Of a stretch of DNA of 64,000 nucleotides, positions 7,416-15,420 are shown one piece after another. Positions within the stretch are counted from its first letter, which is position 1, and each line of letters starts with the position of its first letter. The position numbers and the translations under genes were made by a program. A model generated the notes under the pieces. The model searched no databases. It was not told where the DNA came from and was given only the letters and a program-made list of their open reading frames with translations. The DNA lies in the NCBI RefSeq assembly GCF_016458235.1, contig NZ_JAEMHK010000004.1:186001-250000 (forward strand), written 5' to 3'. This DNA comes from Geomonas propionica (lineage in GTDB: Bacteria > Desulfobacterota > Desulfuromonadia > Geobacterales > Geobacteraceae).

Positions 7416-8506
7416 TTTTTTACCGGCGTTCCTTCCACCAGCAGGTCGACGCCGATGCGCTTTACTTTCACTTCTTCGAGTTTGATGGCGTCCGCCATGA
7501 GCTGCACGCCCTCGCCGGCGAAGAGCCCCGTGCCGGCGCCGCCGACGAACTTGGGCGCCAGGAACAACATGCAGTGGTCGATAAGCCCGCCCCGCACGAA
7601 GGCGCCCGCGAGATGGTGCCCCCCTTCCAAGAGGACGGACTGCACGCCGCGCTCGCCTAGCCGCGCCAGGAGGTCATCGAGATCCACCCGGCCTTCCTTT
7701 TCCTTGCAGACCAGCACCTCGACGCCGTGCGCCACCACCGCCTCGACCCGCGCCGGATCGTCACAGCAGGTGGCAATGACGGTCGGCGCCTGCGACTTCA
7801 AGCTGAACAGGGCGGCGTGGCGTGGGATCCTGAGCGTCGAGTCCACGATGACGCGCAGCGGGTCCTTGCCGCCGGGGACCCGGCAGGTCAAAAGCGGATC
7901 GTCCTTCACCACGGTGCCGACGCCGACCATGATGGCGTCCAACCTGCCACGCAACCGGTGCACCTCGCGCCGCGCGGCGTCACTGGTGACCCACTTGGAA
8001 TCGCCGCTGACCGTGGCGCTCATGCCGTCCAGGGTGAGGGCGCTCTTCAGCACCACGTAGGGGCGCCTGGTCTGGATCCACTTGATGAAAGGATGGTTCA
8101 GCTCCCGGCTCTCCGCCTCCAAAAGCCCCACCTCGACCTCTATGCCGGCCTCGCGCAGCATGCCGATGCCCCGGCCGGATACCAGCGGGTTGGGATCGAC
8201 CATGGCCACGAAGACGCGCGCGACCCGGGCCTCGACGAGCGCCTTGGCACAGGGAGGAGTCTTGCCGAAATGGGAGCAGGGCTCCAGGGTCACGTAGACG
8301 TCGGCGCCCTCGGCGAGAGCTCCGGCCGCGCGCAAGGCATGCACTTCGGCGTGGGGCGTCCCCGCTTTTTTGTGCCACCCCTTGCCGACCACGGCGCCGT
8401 CCTTCACGATGACGCAGCCGACCGCCGGATTGGGAGCGGTCTTGCCCACGCCTTTCCTGGCTTCGGCCAGCGCCAGGCGCATCATTTTGAGATGCTCTCC
8501 GGACAT
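7403..8506 (-). CDS. ribD: Bifunctional diaminohydroxyphosphoribosylaminopyrimidine deaminase / reductase
   Basis: 367-aa fusion carrying out steps 2 and 3 of the GTP branch of riboflavin synthesis. The N-terminal zinc deaminase has HAE at residues 52-54 and PCSHFGKTPPC (Cys77, Cys86). The C-terminal reductase has the LKSALTLDG and GVGTVVKDDPLL motifs. ATG 8506 (MSGEHLKMM) has AAAGGGAA upstream; a longer frame to 8638 overlaps nrdR and is rejected. It starts 8 nt after nrdR. The stop lies inside a repeat arm. Confidence 0.96.
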   Translation of the reverse strand: MSGEHLKMMRLALAEARKGVGKTAPNPAVGCVIVKDGAVVGKGWHKKAGTPHAEVHALRAAGALAEGADVYVTLEPCSHFGKTPPCAKALVEARVARVFVAMVDPNPLVSGRGIGMLREAGIEVEVGLLEAESRELNHPFIKWIQTRRPYVVLKSALTLDGMSATVSGDSKWVTSDAARREVHRLRGRLDAIMVGVGTVVKDDPLLTCRVPGGKDPLRVIVDSTLRIPRHAALFSLKSQAPTVIATCCDDPARVEAVVAHGVEVLVCKEKEGRVDLDDLLARLGERGVQSVLLEGGHHLAGAFVRGGLIDHCMLFLAPKFVGGAGTGLFAGEGVQLMADAIKLEEVKVKRIGVDLLVEGTPVKKQNH

Positions 8507-8514
8507 GGTTCCCT

Positions 8515-8967
8515 TTATTTTTTCAGGAGGTCCTGCAGCTCGACCATGAACTCGTTGATGTCCTTGAAGGAGCGGTACACGGAGGCGAAACGGACGTAGG
8601 CGACCTGGTCGATGCCGTGCAGTTCGTTCATGATCCACTCGCCCAGGGTGGTGGTGGGAATCTCGCGTTCGCCGCTCTCCTGCATGCGGGTCTCCAGGCG
8701 GTCCACCAGCTTCTCGATGGTCTCCACGGAAACCGGCCGCTTCTCGCAGGCCTTCTGCAGGCCGTTCACCAGCTTGAGACGGTCGAACGGTTCACGCCGG
8801 CCGTCACGCTTGGTCACCAGGGGGAGCACTTCCTCGACCCGCTCGTGGGTGGTGAAACGCTTGCCGCAGGACTCGCACTCGCGCCGGCGACGGATGGCGG
8901 CGCCTCCCTTATCGGGGCGGGAATCGACCACCTTGCTGTCACTGAAACTGCAGAAGGGACATTTCAT
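8515..8967 (-). CDS. nrdR: Transcriptional repressor NrdR
   Basis: 150-aa regulator of ribonucleotide reductase genes that senses (d)ATP. An N-terminal zinc ribbon (CPFC ... CESCGKRF) is followed by an ATP-cone domain ([17 protein letters not shown]), the standard two-domain layout. The start overlaps the dCMP deaminase stop by 4 nt, so the two are coupled and both concern dNTP balance. No obvious paired NrdR boxes were seen in the adjacent upstream region. Confidence 0.97.
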   Translation of the reverse strand: MKCPFCSFSDSKVVDSRPDKGGAAIRRRRECESCGKRFTTHERVEEVLPLVTKRDGRREPFDRLKLVNGLQKACEKRPVSVETIEKLVDRLETRMQESGEREIPTTTLGEWIMNELHGIDQVAYVRFASVYRSFKDINEFMVELQDLLKK

Positions 8968-9419
8968 GGCTGCGGCTCCTCGTACTTCTCGACCAGGATG
9001 CCGGACTCGCGGATCATCTCCTCGGCCAGCTGGTCGGGGTAGCCGGAGAGGTAGACCACCCGCTTGATCCCGGAGTTGATCACCATCTTCGAGCAGATGA
9101 TGCAGGGCATGGTGTTGCAGTACAGGGTCGCCCCTTCTATAGAGGTGCCGTGCTTGGCGGCCTGGATGATGGCGTTCTGCTCGGCGTGCAGGCCGCGGCA
9201 GAGTTCGTGGCGCTCGCCGGAGGGGATCCCCATCTTTTCGCGGAGGCAGCCGATATCCAGACAGTGGGCGGTACCGGAAGGCGCGCCGTTGTAGCCGGTC
9301 GCCAGGATGTTCTTGTCCTTCACCAGGACGGCGCCGACCTGCCTCCTCAGGCAGGTGGAACGCTTGGCAACCAGGCGTGTGATCTCGATGAAATATTCAT
9401 CCCAACTCGGACGCACCAT
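8964..9419 (-). CDS. dCMP deaminase (ComEB-type)
   Basis: 151 aa; deaminates dCMP to dUMP for dTMP synthesis. Zinc site: His78-Ala-Glu80 (LHAEQNAI) and PCIIC at 105-109, with Cys105-109 spacing normal. An extra Cys-rich insert ([14 protein letters not shown]) near residues 52-64 is typical of ComEB-type deoxycytidylate deaminases. It is the first gene of the minus-strand dNTP/riboflavin/nusB cluster, and its 5' end faces tex across a 215-bp divergent region. Confidence 0.93.
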   Translation of the reverse strand: MVRPSWDEYFIEITRLVAKRSTCLRRQVGAVLVKDKNILATGYNGAPSGTAHCLDIGCLREKMGIPSGERHELCRGLHAEQNAIIQAAKHGTSIEGATLYCNTMPCIICSKMVINSGIKRVVYLSGYPDQLAEEMIRESGILVEKYEEPQP

Positions 9420-9634
9420 AACGAGCCCCTCTCATGTGAAATTTGGCCAGAATAGCCGTTTTCGCTGGCCCGGTCAAGCGGCGTGAAAGAACATGGCCGC
9501 GGGTTCTCATGAAGTGGCGGCAGCGCTTCCCGTACTGGGCCGGTCGCTCTCCCCGGTGCAACGGACTGGAAAGTTCTTGCCCAGTGCGGCCAAAGAGTGT
9601 AAGAAGTACCTCTTTTTTCCTGAGGAGATTGAAC

Positions 9635-11905
9635 ATGCACGCGACAGATACAGCACAGTTACTTGAAATAGTTGTAGAAGAAAGCGGATTGCCGCGCGGC
9701 GGCGTGCTGGCGACGGTGGCGCTTTTGAACGAGGGGGGCACCGTCCCCTTCATCGCGCGCTACCGCAAGGAACAGACCGGCGAACTGGACGAGGTGCAGA
9801 TCCGCGAGATCGAGGACCTGCTCAACTACCACCGCGAACTGGCCGAGCGCAAGGCGACCGTGCTGAAGAGTATCGAGGAGCAGGGGAAACTGACCCCGGA
9901 ACTCTCACAGCGCATCGCAATCTGCCGCAAAAAGACCGAACTCGAAGACCTCTATCTCCCCTACAAGCCCAAGCGTCGCACCAAGGCGACCATCGCGCGC
10001 GAGCGCGGCCTGGAGCCGCTGGCCCAGTTGGTCCTCGCCCAGGAACTCACCGCCGGCTCGGCGGCGGCTGCCGCGGCACCGTTTATCAACGAGGACCTGG
10101 GAGTCCCCGACGCGGCCGCCGCACTGGAAGGAGCCTCGCACATCCTGGCCGAGCAGCTTGCCGAGGACGCCGACCGGCGCGCCATGGTGCGCGACCTGAC
10201 CCGTGAACAGGGGATCTTCTCCGCGCAGCTTTTAAGCGAAGGCGCCGACCGGGAAGGGAAGTTCAAGATGTACTACGAGTACCAGGAGCCTCTCAAAACG
10301 ATACCGTCACACCGGATGCTGGCGATGAGGCGCGGCGAGAAGGAAGAGGTGCTGCGTCTTACCCTGCTCGCGCCGGAAGAGGAGATCGTGGCGCGCCTGA
10401 AGGGCGGGCTGATCAAGAGGGAAAGCATTTTCAAGGGTGTGCTGGAAGCGGTCGCGGCGGACGCCTACAAGCGGCTCATCGCGCCGTCCATCGAGGTGGA
10501 GCTGAGGCTCGAGGCGAAGACCAGGGCCGACGAGGCCGCCATCGCCGTCTTCGCGCAGAACCTGAGAAACCTGCTGCTCCTTCCCCCGGCTGGAGGACGG
10601 CGCGTACTCGGCGTCGACCCCGGCTTGCGGACCGGGTGCAAGCTCGCCGCCATCAGTGACACCGGACGTTTCCTGGAGCAGACCACCATCTACCCGCACA
10701 CCGGCGGGCCCAAGGCAGAGAGCGCCGGGGCCGAGCTGGTCCGGCTCGTGGAGCGTCACGACCTGCGCCTGATCGCCATCGGCAACGGCACCGGCGGCCG
10801 CGAGACGGAAGTATTCGTGCGCGAGGCGCTGCGTTCGGCCGGGGTGAAGGCCGAAACGGTCATGGTGAACGAGGCGGGCGCCTCGATCTACTCGGCCTCG
10901 GACATCGCCCGCGAGGAGTTCCCGGAACTCGACCTCACCATCCGCGGCGCCATTTCCATCGGCCGCAGGCTGCAGGACCCGCTAGCGGAGCTGGTCAAGA
11001 TCGACGCCAAGAGCATCGGCGTCGGCCAATACCAGCACGACGTGAACCAGTCGCTGTTGAAAAAGGCGCTGGACGCGGTGGTGGAATCCTGCGTCAACTA
11101 CGTCGGCGTGGATCTGAACAGCGCTTCCTGGGCACTCCTCTCCTACGTCTCCGGTCTCTCCGAAAGCCAGGGACGCGCCATCGTGAAACACCGCGATGAG
11201 AACGGGGCCTTCCCGACCCGGCAGGCGCTCCTGAAGGTGGCCCGCTTCGGCCCCAAGGCGTTCGAGCAGGCGGCAGGCTTCCTGCGCATTCGCGGCGGAG
11301 AAAATCCCTTGGACAACACCGCGGTGCACCCGGAGAACTACGCGGTCGTCGAACGGATGGCGGCGGATCTCAACGTCACCGTGGCCCAACTCGCCTCCGA
11401 CCCCGCCCTTAGTGGCGGTATCAAGCTGGAGCGCTACGTCACCGACAGCATCGGCCTCCCTACCCTGCGTGACATCCTGGCGGAGTTGAAGAAGCCGGGG
11501 CGCGACCCGCGCGAGCAGTTCCAGACTGCGGCGTTTCGGGATGACGTGGTCACCATAGCGGATTTGAAAGAGGGGATGATCCTGCAGGGGGTGGTCACCA
11601 ACGTGGCAGCCTTCGGCGCCTTCGTCGACATCGGCGTGCACCAGGACGGACTCGTGCACGTAAGCCAGTTGTCGCACCGCTACTGCAAGGACCCCAACGA
11701 GGCGGTCAAGGTGGGCGAGATCGTCAAGGTGAAGGTACTCTCCGCGGACCCGCAGGCCAAGCGGATCTCGCTCTCCATCAAGCAGGCCGCACCGGAGCAG
11801 GCACAGAAGAACGCGACGCCGAAGAACCAACCGAAGGCGAAGGAGCAAAAGCCTGCCAACGATGTCTCCGGGTGGGAGCGCGCCGGGTTCAGGATTAAGA
11901 AATAA
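9635..11905 (+). CDS. tex: Tex-family S1 RNA-binding transcription accessory protein
   Basis: 756-aa nucleic-acid-binding protein of the Tex/Spt6 family. In order: helical Tex-N (IARYRKEQTGELDEVQIREIED), a YqgF-like RNase fold (GVDPGLRTGCKLA), helix-hairpin-helix repeats (VNYVGVDLNSASWALLSYVSGL), and a C-terminal S1 domain (GMILQGVVTNVAAFGAFVDIGVHQDGLVHVSQLS). The tail is Lys/Ala-rich. ATG 9635 has GAGGAGA 7 nt upstream; the frame is open further upstream, but that part lacks homology and an RBS. Monocistronic: a repeat element follows the stop at once, then a strong terminator. Confidence 0.95.
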   Translation: MHATDTAQLLEIVVEESGLPRGGVLATVALLNEGGTVPFIARYRKEQTGELDEVQIREIEDLLNYHRELAERKATVLKSIEEQGKLTPELSQRIAICRKKTELEDLYLPYKPKRRTKATIARERGLEPLAQLVLAQELTAGSAAAAAAPFINEDLGVPDAAAALEGASHILAEQLAEDADRRAMVRDLTREQGIFSAQLLSEGADREGKFKMYYEYQEPLKTIPSHRMLAMRRGEKEEVLRLTLLAPEEEIVARLKGGLIKRESIFKGVLEAVAADAYKRLIAPSIEVELRLEAKTRADEAAIAVFAQNLRNLLLLPPAGGRRVLGVDPGLRTGCKLAAISDTGRFLEQTTIYPHTGGPKAESAGAELVRLVERHDLRLIAIGNGTGGRETEVFVREALRSAGVKAETVMVNEAGASIYSASDIAREEFPELDLTIRGAISIGRRLQDPLAELVKIDAKSIGVGQYQHDVNQSLLKKALDAVVESCVNYVGVDLNSASWALLSYVSGLSESQGRAIVKHRDENGAFPTRQALLKVARFGPKAFEQAAGFLRIRGGENPLDNTAVHPENYAVVERMAADLNVTVAQLASDPALSGGIKLERYVTDSIGLPTLRDILAELKKPGRDPREQFQTAAFRDDVVTIADLKEGMILQGVVTNVAAFGAFVDIGVHQDGLVHVSQLSHRYCKDPNEAVKVGEIVKVKVLSADPQAKRISLSIKQAAPEQAQKNATPKNQPKAKEQKPANDVSGWERAGFRIKK

Positions 11906-11907
11906 TC

Positions 11908-12128
11908 AAAACCATTGGCCACGGAGAAAATCTGAGAACATCTGAGAGGAGCAAACCTGTTTATTGCTCAAGATCTTTCATTTCGTGTCCCGTTTCTGAA
12001 TCGGCTGACAAGGAACGATGATGCACTGACTTGAGCCCTGTCACGTTTGTGATTTTCTCAGATTTCCTCAGATTTTCTCGAACCTACGCGCTAACGCGCT
12101 TCGGTCCGCAAGCCGTGGCCAATGGTTT
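11908..12128. repeat. Intergenic inverted repeat, CCACGGAGAAA family (copy 2, interrupted)
   Basis: The left arm at 11908-11955 is almost identical to the left arm of copy 1. The right arm at 12051-12128 is split by about 32 bp (about 12081-12112, containing GCGCTAACGCGC) between TTTTCTC and CCGTGGCCAATGG. The element starts 3 bp after the tex stop codon. No gene is apparent in 11906-12201. Confidence 0.85.
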
Positions 12129-12138
12129 GTTTTTTAAA

Positions 12139-12181
12139 CAAGAAGGGGCTGCCGGAATGGATCCGACAGCCCCTTTTCTTG
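12139..12181. terminator. Intrinsic terminator of tex / zinc-ribbon gene
   Basis: AAGAAGGGGCTG-C-CGGA, loop ATGGA, TCCG-A-CAGCCCCTTTTCTTG: a long stem with one internal mismatch and T/A tracts on both sides. It lies between convergent genes. Confidence 0.9.
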
Positions 12182-12201
12182 TTCTCGCTACTTATTCGCC
12201 G

Positions 12202-12648
12202 TTAGCAGGCGCTTCTCAAAAGCTTGCGGCCGGTCTTGAAGACGACCTCGACCTTGCCTGCCTGGCATGACGCCACGACGCCGGTCCCGAAGGTGGGATG
12301 GCTGATCAGCGTGTTGGTCTTGAACTTTCCTTCCATGCTGTAGGCTGTCGCGAGATCCGGGTCGAAAGGACGGATCATGTCCTCCCAGATTGCTTCGTCC
12401 GATATCGCCGGTGCCTTGGCAGCCCTGGTACGCGGGGCCTTTGCCTCTTTTTCAGCCTTTGCTCCCTTCACGGTGGCGGCCTTTGGTTCTTTCGCGGGAC
12501 GATGGTTGTGCTCGCTGCCGCAGGTGTTGCATTTTACCCGGACTACCTGCCCCGCCACCATCGCCACGATGGTGTGGTTCAGCAGTGCCTTGCAACGCGT
12601 GCATTGCGATTCCACCATGTCTCCTGCCGTTAAAGCTCTTCTTTCCAT
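12202..12648 (-). CDS. Zinc-ribbon protein with PcrA-type Tudor-like C-terminus
   Basis: 148-aa protein with no named function. Residues 15-45 hold two CxxC pairs (CTRC and CNTC), a zinc ribbon. Residues 50-90 are a basic Lys/Ala linker. Residues 110-148 read HPTFGTGVVASCQAGKVEV, like the small Tudor-like RNA-polymerase-binding tail of PcrA/UvrD helicases. The start ATG has GGGAGG upstream. The combination suggests a nucleic-acid or RNA-polymerase-associated role; this is inference from motif shape only. Confidence 0.7.
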   Translation of the reverse strand: MERRALTAGDMVESQCTRCKALLNHTIVAMVAGQVVRVKCNTCGSEHNHRPAKEPKAATVKGAKAEKEAKAPRTRAAKAPAISDEAIWEDMIRPFDPDLATAYSMEGKFKTNTLISHPTFGTGVVASCQAGKVEVVFKTGRKLLRSAC

Positions 12649-12677
12649 TGGGCCTCCCTGACCTTTTTATGCTCAAA

Positions 12678-12712
12678 CAAAAAGGGCTTAACCGTCGGCG
12701 GCTAAACCCTTT
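12678..12712 (-). terminator. Terminator downstream of the first PAP2 gene
   Basis: AAAGGGCTTAACCG and CGGCTAAACCCTTT pair over 12 of 14 positions around TCGG. On the minus strand the stem ends in TTTTT. It lies between the PAP2 gene (12888) and the zinc-ribbon gene, separating the two units. Confidence 0.65.
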
Positions 12713-12887
12713 CCATGCGTTATCTGATCGCGGCGGCACTCCCCGCTCATCTGCTTACGTATCGTTGGTTTAAGCGTTCATGATATCTTCGATGTGCTGT
12801 TGAAATATAAGGGATTTCGGCCGGCGATGCAAGGGAAAAAACCCTAAGGGAAGGCTCACTGGGCGCGGCAGTACGGGATTGCCCCGC

Positions 12888-13535
12888 TCAGTCTGCCGCG
12901 GTACCGCGGCGGCAAAAAAGCAGGCGGGCGATCATGACTTCGAGAACGATGGCGAGGTAACCGCCGACGGCAACGTCGCTCAGGAAGTGATAGTTGGTGG
13001 CGATCAGGGCAACTCCAAGCAGGATGGAGACGAGGATGCCAAGGGTGCGGGCTTCGGGATAGAAGCGCCAAACGGCAGCCAAAAGGGCGACGATCACCAG
13101 CATGTGGCCGGACGGGAAACCCTCGCAGTGCTCTTTCATCTGGAACCAGTGAAAGCCGTAGGCACCGGGGTTGGTGAGCCAGTAGCGCGTGTTGGAACGG
13201 CCGAAGGCTACCTTCAGCAGTGCCTTGGCCAGATAGGAGGCGGGTGCCAGCCAGAGTACCTCTTTGGCCAGAAGCGTGGCGCGGTCGAGGATCCCCTTCT
13301 CCGAGCGCAAGAGGTAGAAGAAAAAAGAGCCGGCCGTGGCGACGATCACTACCGCAAGCAGCAGGTCGGGAAGGTCGGAGGTGACCAAGCGCCAGTGCCG
13401 GTTGGCGTAAAGGTAGTCGGTGACGAAAGTGGCAAGCGGTACATCGAGGTACCAGACGCAAAGGACGGTGAACGGGACCAGCAGCGCCCCGCTCAGCGCC
13501 AGATTGCGGGATGTCCTGTCAGAAACGTCGGTCAT
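12888..13535 (-). CDS. PAP2-family membrane phosphatase
   Basis: 215-aa integral membrane protein with about five or six hydrophobic segments. The three phosphatase signatures are present: KVAFGRSNTRYW (about 105-116), PSGH (about 141-144) and NYHFLSDVAVG (about 180-190). This family removes phosphate from lipid phosphates such as phosphatidic acid, phosphatidylglycerol phosphate or undecaprenyl pyrophosphate. The substrate cannot be told from sequence. It is a monocistronic gene with its own terminator. Confidence 0.9.
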   Translation of the reverse strand: MTDVSDRTSRNLALSGALLVPFTVLCVWYLDVPLATFVTDYLYANRHWRLVTSDLPDLLLAVVIVATAGSFFFYLLRSEKGILDRATLLAKEVLWLAPASYLAKALLKVAFGRSNTRYWLTNPGAYGFHWFQMKEHCEGFPSGHMLVIVALLAAVWRFYPEARTLGILVSILLGVALIATNYHFLSDVAVGGYLAIVLEVMIARLLFCRRGTAAD

Positions 13536-13624
13536 GCAGATCCTGGTGCAGCGGCGTGATGTCGAACACGGCTACACCTAACACAGATGCGGTCCAATAT
13601 GAAGCCGAATTTGCAGCATCTGCC

Positions 13625-13915
13625 TTAGTGACAGTTGTGAGCCAGGCATTGCAGGCAGTTCCTGAAGGTGCAGACGCCGCAGGCATGTTCCATCAGCACC
13701 GGGATGTTATTTGCCTTCGCCACCTGCATCGCCTCGATCTTCACGCGATGGGAAACCTTGTTGGTGAAGATCACCATGGCGTCTGCCTTTTTGAGTTTCG
13801 CCGCTATGTTGGTTTCCGAGGTGCTGAAAAACTGCAGCTTCACCCCGGCACGTTCCGCTTCCTCGAGGTAGTGTTTTCCCAAGCGATCCATTCCGCCGAT
13901 CAGAGCTATGCACAT
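13625..13915 (-). CDS. DUF2325 protein
   Basis: 96 aa. The N-terminus MCIALIGGMDRLGKHYLEEA is the DUF2325 signature (a Rossmann-like small protein), and the C-terminus has Cys79, Cys82, Cys87, Cys90 and Cys95 with His77 and His96, suggesting metal or cluster binding. It lies 46 bp downstream of the DUF3793 gene on the same strand, so it is probably co-transcribed from the Fur-boxed promoter. Function is unknown; an iron-related role is inferred from the regulation. Confidence 0.85.
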   Translation of the reverse strand: MCIALIGGMDRLGKHYLEEAERAGVKLQFFSTSETNIAAKLKKADAMVIFTNKVSHRVKIEAMQVAKANNIPVLMEHACGVCTFRNCLQCLAHNCH

Positions 13916-13961
13916 CTTGCCCTCCTCCGAGGCGTCCGCACCTCGGCTTTGATATTCACTT

Positions 13962-14702
13962 TCACGATGCTGCCAAAAAAGGGGCGCCGTGCTGCTGGTA
14001 CGAATCAGCGGCGTCGTTAATGCTGTTTTTCAGGCACTCCAGCGGGTTGCAACCGGAAGCAAGCAGCAGCGACATCCTGCTGCGGCACTCGCGGTGGCAT
14101 TCGGCCAGGCGCAGGCTCTGCTCCGGCTTGCCGAAGATCTTCCACGGCCCTTGCACGGTGAAGGCAAGCGGCGCCCACCCCATGAAGCCGATGACGTCCT
14201 TCAGCGGGTAACCGAGGAACACGCCGATTTCGTGAGGGAAGCCCTCCCCCGTCACGCGCGTCGCCAGTTCGTCCAGAACGCCGTCGAAGTGGTCGACGTC
14301 GCGGTAACCCGCTTTCCCCAGGATGATGCGCACACTCTTTTGAGCGATGAGGGAGCCGAGGGCCTCCTGCGAGTAGAGCAGGAGCAGGATCGAAGAGCCG
14401 CGGTCGTCGAGAACCCGCACCTTGAGCCCGCTCTCTTCAAGAAGCGGGGCGCCATGTTCTTTCCAGAGGAGGTAGAGGTTGCGACCGCAGGAGCGGCGCT
14501 TGTTGGTGAGGCAGACCAGGTTCGCTGGCTTGGCCCCTTGCAGCACCTCGGCAAGTTCCAGCGCCAGGAAGGAGGCGAGACATTCTTCGTCGGTCGGGTA
14601 GAGCCCGGCGAAATCCTGCCACGCAGCCCTGGATTTAAGGGTAGCGCCAGGGGCATCAACGCCGTTTAAAAGACCGTCTTTAACTCCGACCAAACCGTTC
14701 AT
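13962..14702 (-). CDS. DUF3793 protein
   Basis: 246 aa of the DUF3793 family: GAKPANLVCLTNKRRSCG, then LYLLWKEHGAPLLEESGLKV, then FPHEIGVFLGYPLKDVIGFMG. Catalytic function is unknown. The ATG has GGAGGGGGC directly before it. The upstream promoter is overlapped by a Fur box, and DUF2325 follows, so these two genes appear to be an iron-starvation unit. The region around residues 90-125 resembles a small hydrolase-like core, but I cannot name a fold with confidence. Confidence 0.85.
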   Translation of the reverse strand: MNGLVGVKDGLLNGVDAPGATLKSRAAWQDFAGLYPTDEECLASFLALELAEVLQGAKPANLVCLTNKRRSCGRNLYLLWKEHGAPLLEESGLKVRVLDDRGSSILLLLYSQEALGSLIAQKSVRIILGKAGYRDVDHFDGVLDELATRVTGEGFPHEIGVFLGYPLKDVIGFMGWAPLAFTVQGPWKIFGKPEQSLRLAECHRECRSRMSLLLASGCNPLECLKNSINDAADSYQQHGAPFLAAS

Positions 14703-14790
14703 GCCCCCTCCACAGTCCCTGACATTGAATCTGCAATCTCTCAGCAGCTTATCCGCACTGGCAACAGATCACTCACCCGAACTGATTCGC

Positions 14791-14841
14791 GATAATGAAA
14801 ACCGTTATCAGTTTTATAAAGAAGTTGATGACTGATGTCAA
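14791..14841 (-). promoter_or_regulatory. Sigma-70 promoter overlapped by a Fur box
   Basis: On the minus strand, TTGACA (14841-14836), a 17-nt spacer and TATAAA (14818-14813) form a near-consensus promoter. A Fur-box match, GATAATGAAAACCGTTATC at 14791-14809, agrees with the 19-bp consensus at 16 positions and covers the expected start (about 14806). This is the classic layout for iron-dependent repression of DUF3793-DUF2325. Confidence 0.8.
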
Positions 14842-14922
14842 CAGCTAATTTCGGAAGGATGCTTTTTGCGGATGTTAAGGGCGGCGATGGTTGAAGGTGA
14901 GACTCTCATTGCCAGGAGGTCC

Positions 14923-14946
14923 GGCCTCTGCCGTGCGGCAGAAGCC
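14923..14946 (-). terminator. Hairpin after the T6SS operon
   Basis: GGCCTCTGCC and GGCAGAAGCC pair over 10 positions around GTGC, 20 bp past the stop of the last T6SS gene. No T-tract follows on the minus strand, so it may be a Rho-type end or mRNA stabiliser and not a canonical terminator. Confidence 0.4.
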
Positions 14947-14965
14947 GAGCCCCAGACTTTTACTG

Positions 14966-15364
14966 TCAGTGCCCCCAAGGCTCAGTGAGCTGAAGTGATC
15001 TCCTCAGAGCATCATCAGCGGCTGCGATATTGTCTGGGTCACCCAGAACAGTCTCCACCCACAGGTTGAGTGCGCGTACGCGACGCACCTCAGGTAGAGG
15101 GGAAGTCAGCAGCGACTCCAGCGCGGAACTCTTCTCCTCGAAGTCGATGTCCAGGTACCACAGGGCCAGCACGTACGAAGCCACGCCCTGTTCCGACTTG
15201 AACCCTTTGTTCTCCGCCAGTTCGACCGCGGCAGTCAGGAACTCAAGGCGCTGGTCCCGTCCGATCTTGTAGTAGTCGCTCAGGTCGCGCATCAATGCCG
15301 CGTCCAGCCTCTCGACAAACTCCGCGCGCGCCACCTCGTTCATCTGCTCCACTCGAATTTCCAT
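14966..15364 (-). CDS. VgrG-linked small helical protein (T6SS accessory)
   Basis: 132 aa, mostly alpha-helical and acidic. It opens with MEIRVEQMNEVARAEFVERL and continues with an RxEFLTAAVELAENKGF ... YVLALWYLDIDF pattern. Small proteins with this layout are often encoded next to vgrG or PAAR genes in T6SS loci. Function is unknown; an adaptor, chaperone or component of an effector module is possible. ATG 15364 has GGGGGAGGAG ahead of it; the longer frame (to 15403) is rejected. It is the last gene of the T6SS operon, 56 bp after vgrG. Confidence 0.65.
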   Translation of the reverse strand: MEIRVEQMNEVARAEFVERLDAALMRDLSDYYKIGRDQRLEFLTAAVELAENKGFKSEQGVASYVLALWYLDIDFEEKSSALESLLTSPLPEVRRVRALNLWVETVLGDPDNIAAADDALRRSLQLTEPWGH

Positions 15365-15420
15365 GACTCCTCCCCCAGATGATGACTGCGGCCGGATCGT
15401 CACCGCACGAACCGGGTCTT

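Noticed and set aside
12031-12270. Plus-strand 79-codon frame after tex
   Set aside because: It runs through a repeat arm and a terminator; no RBS and no homology.
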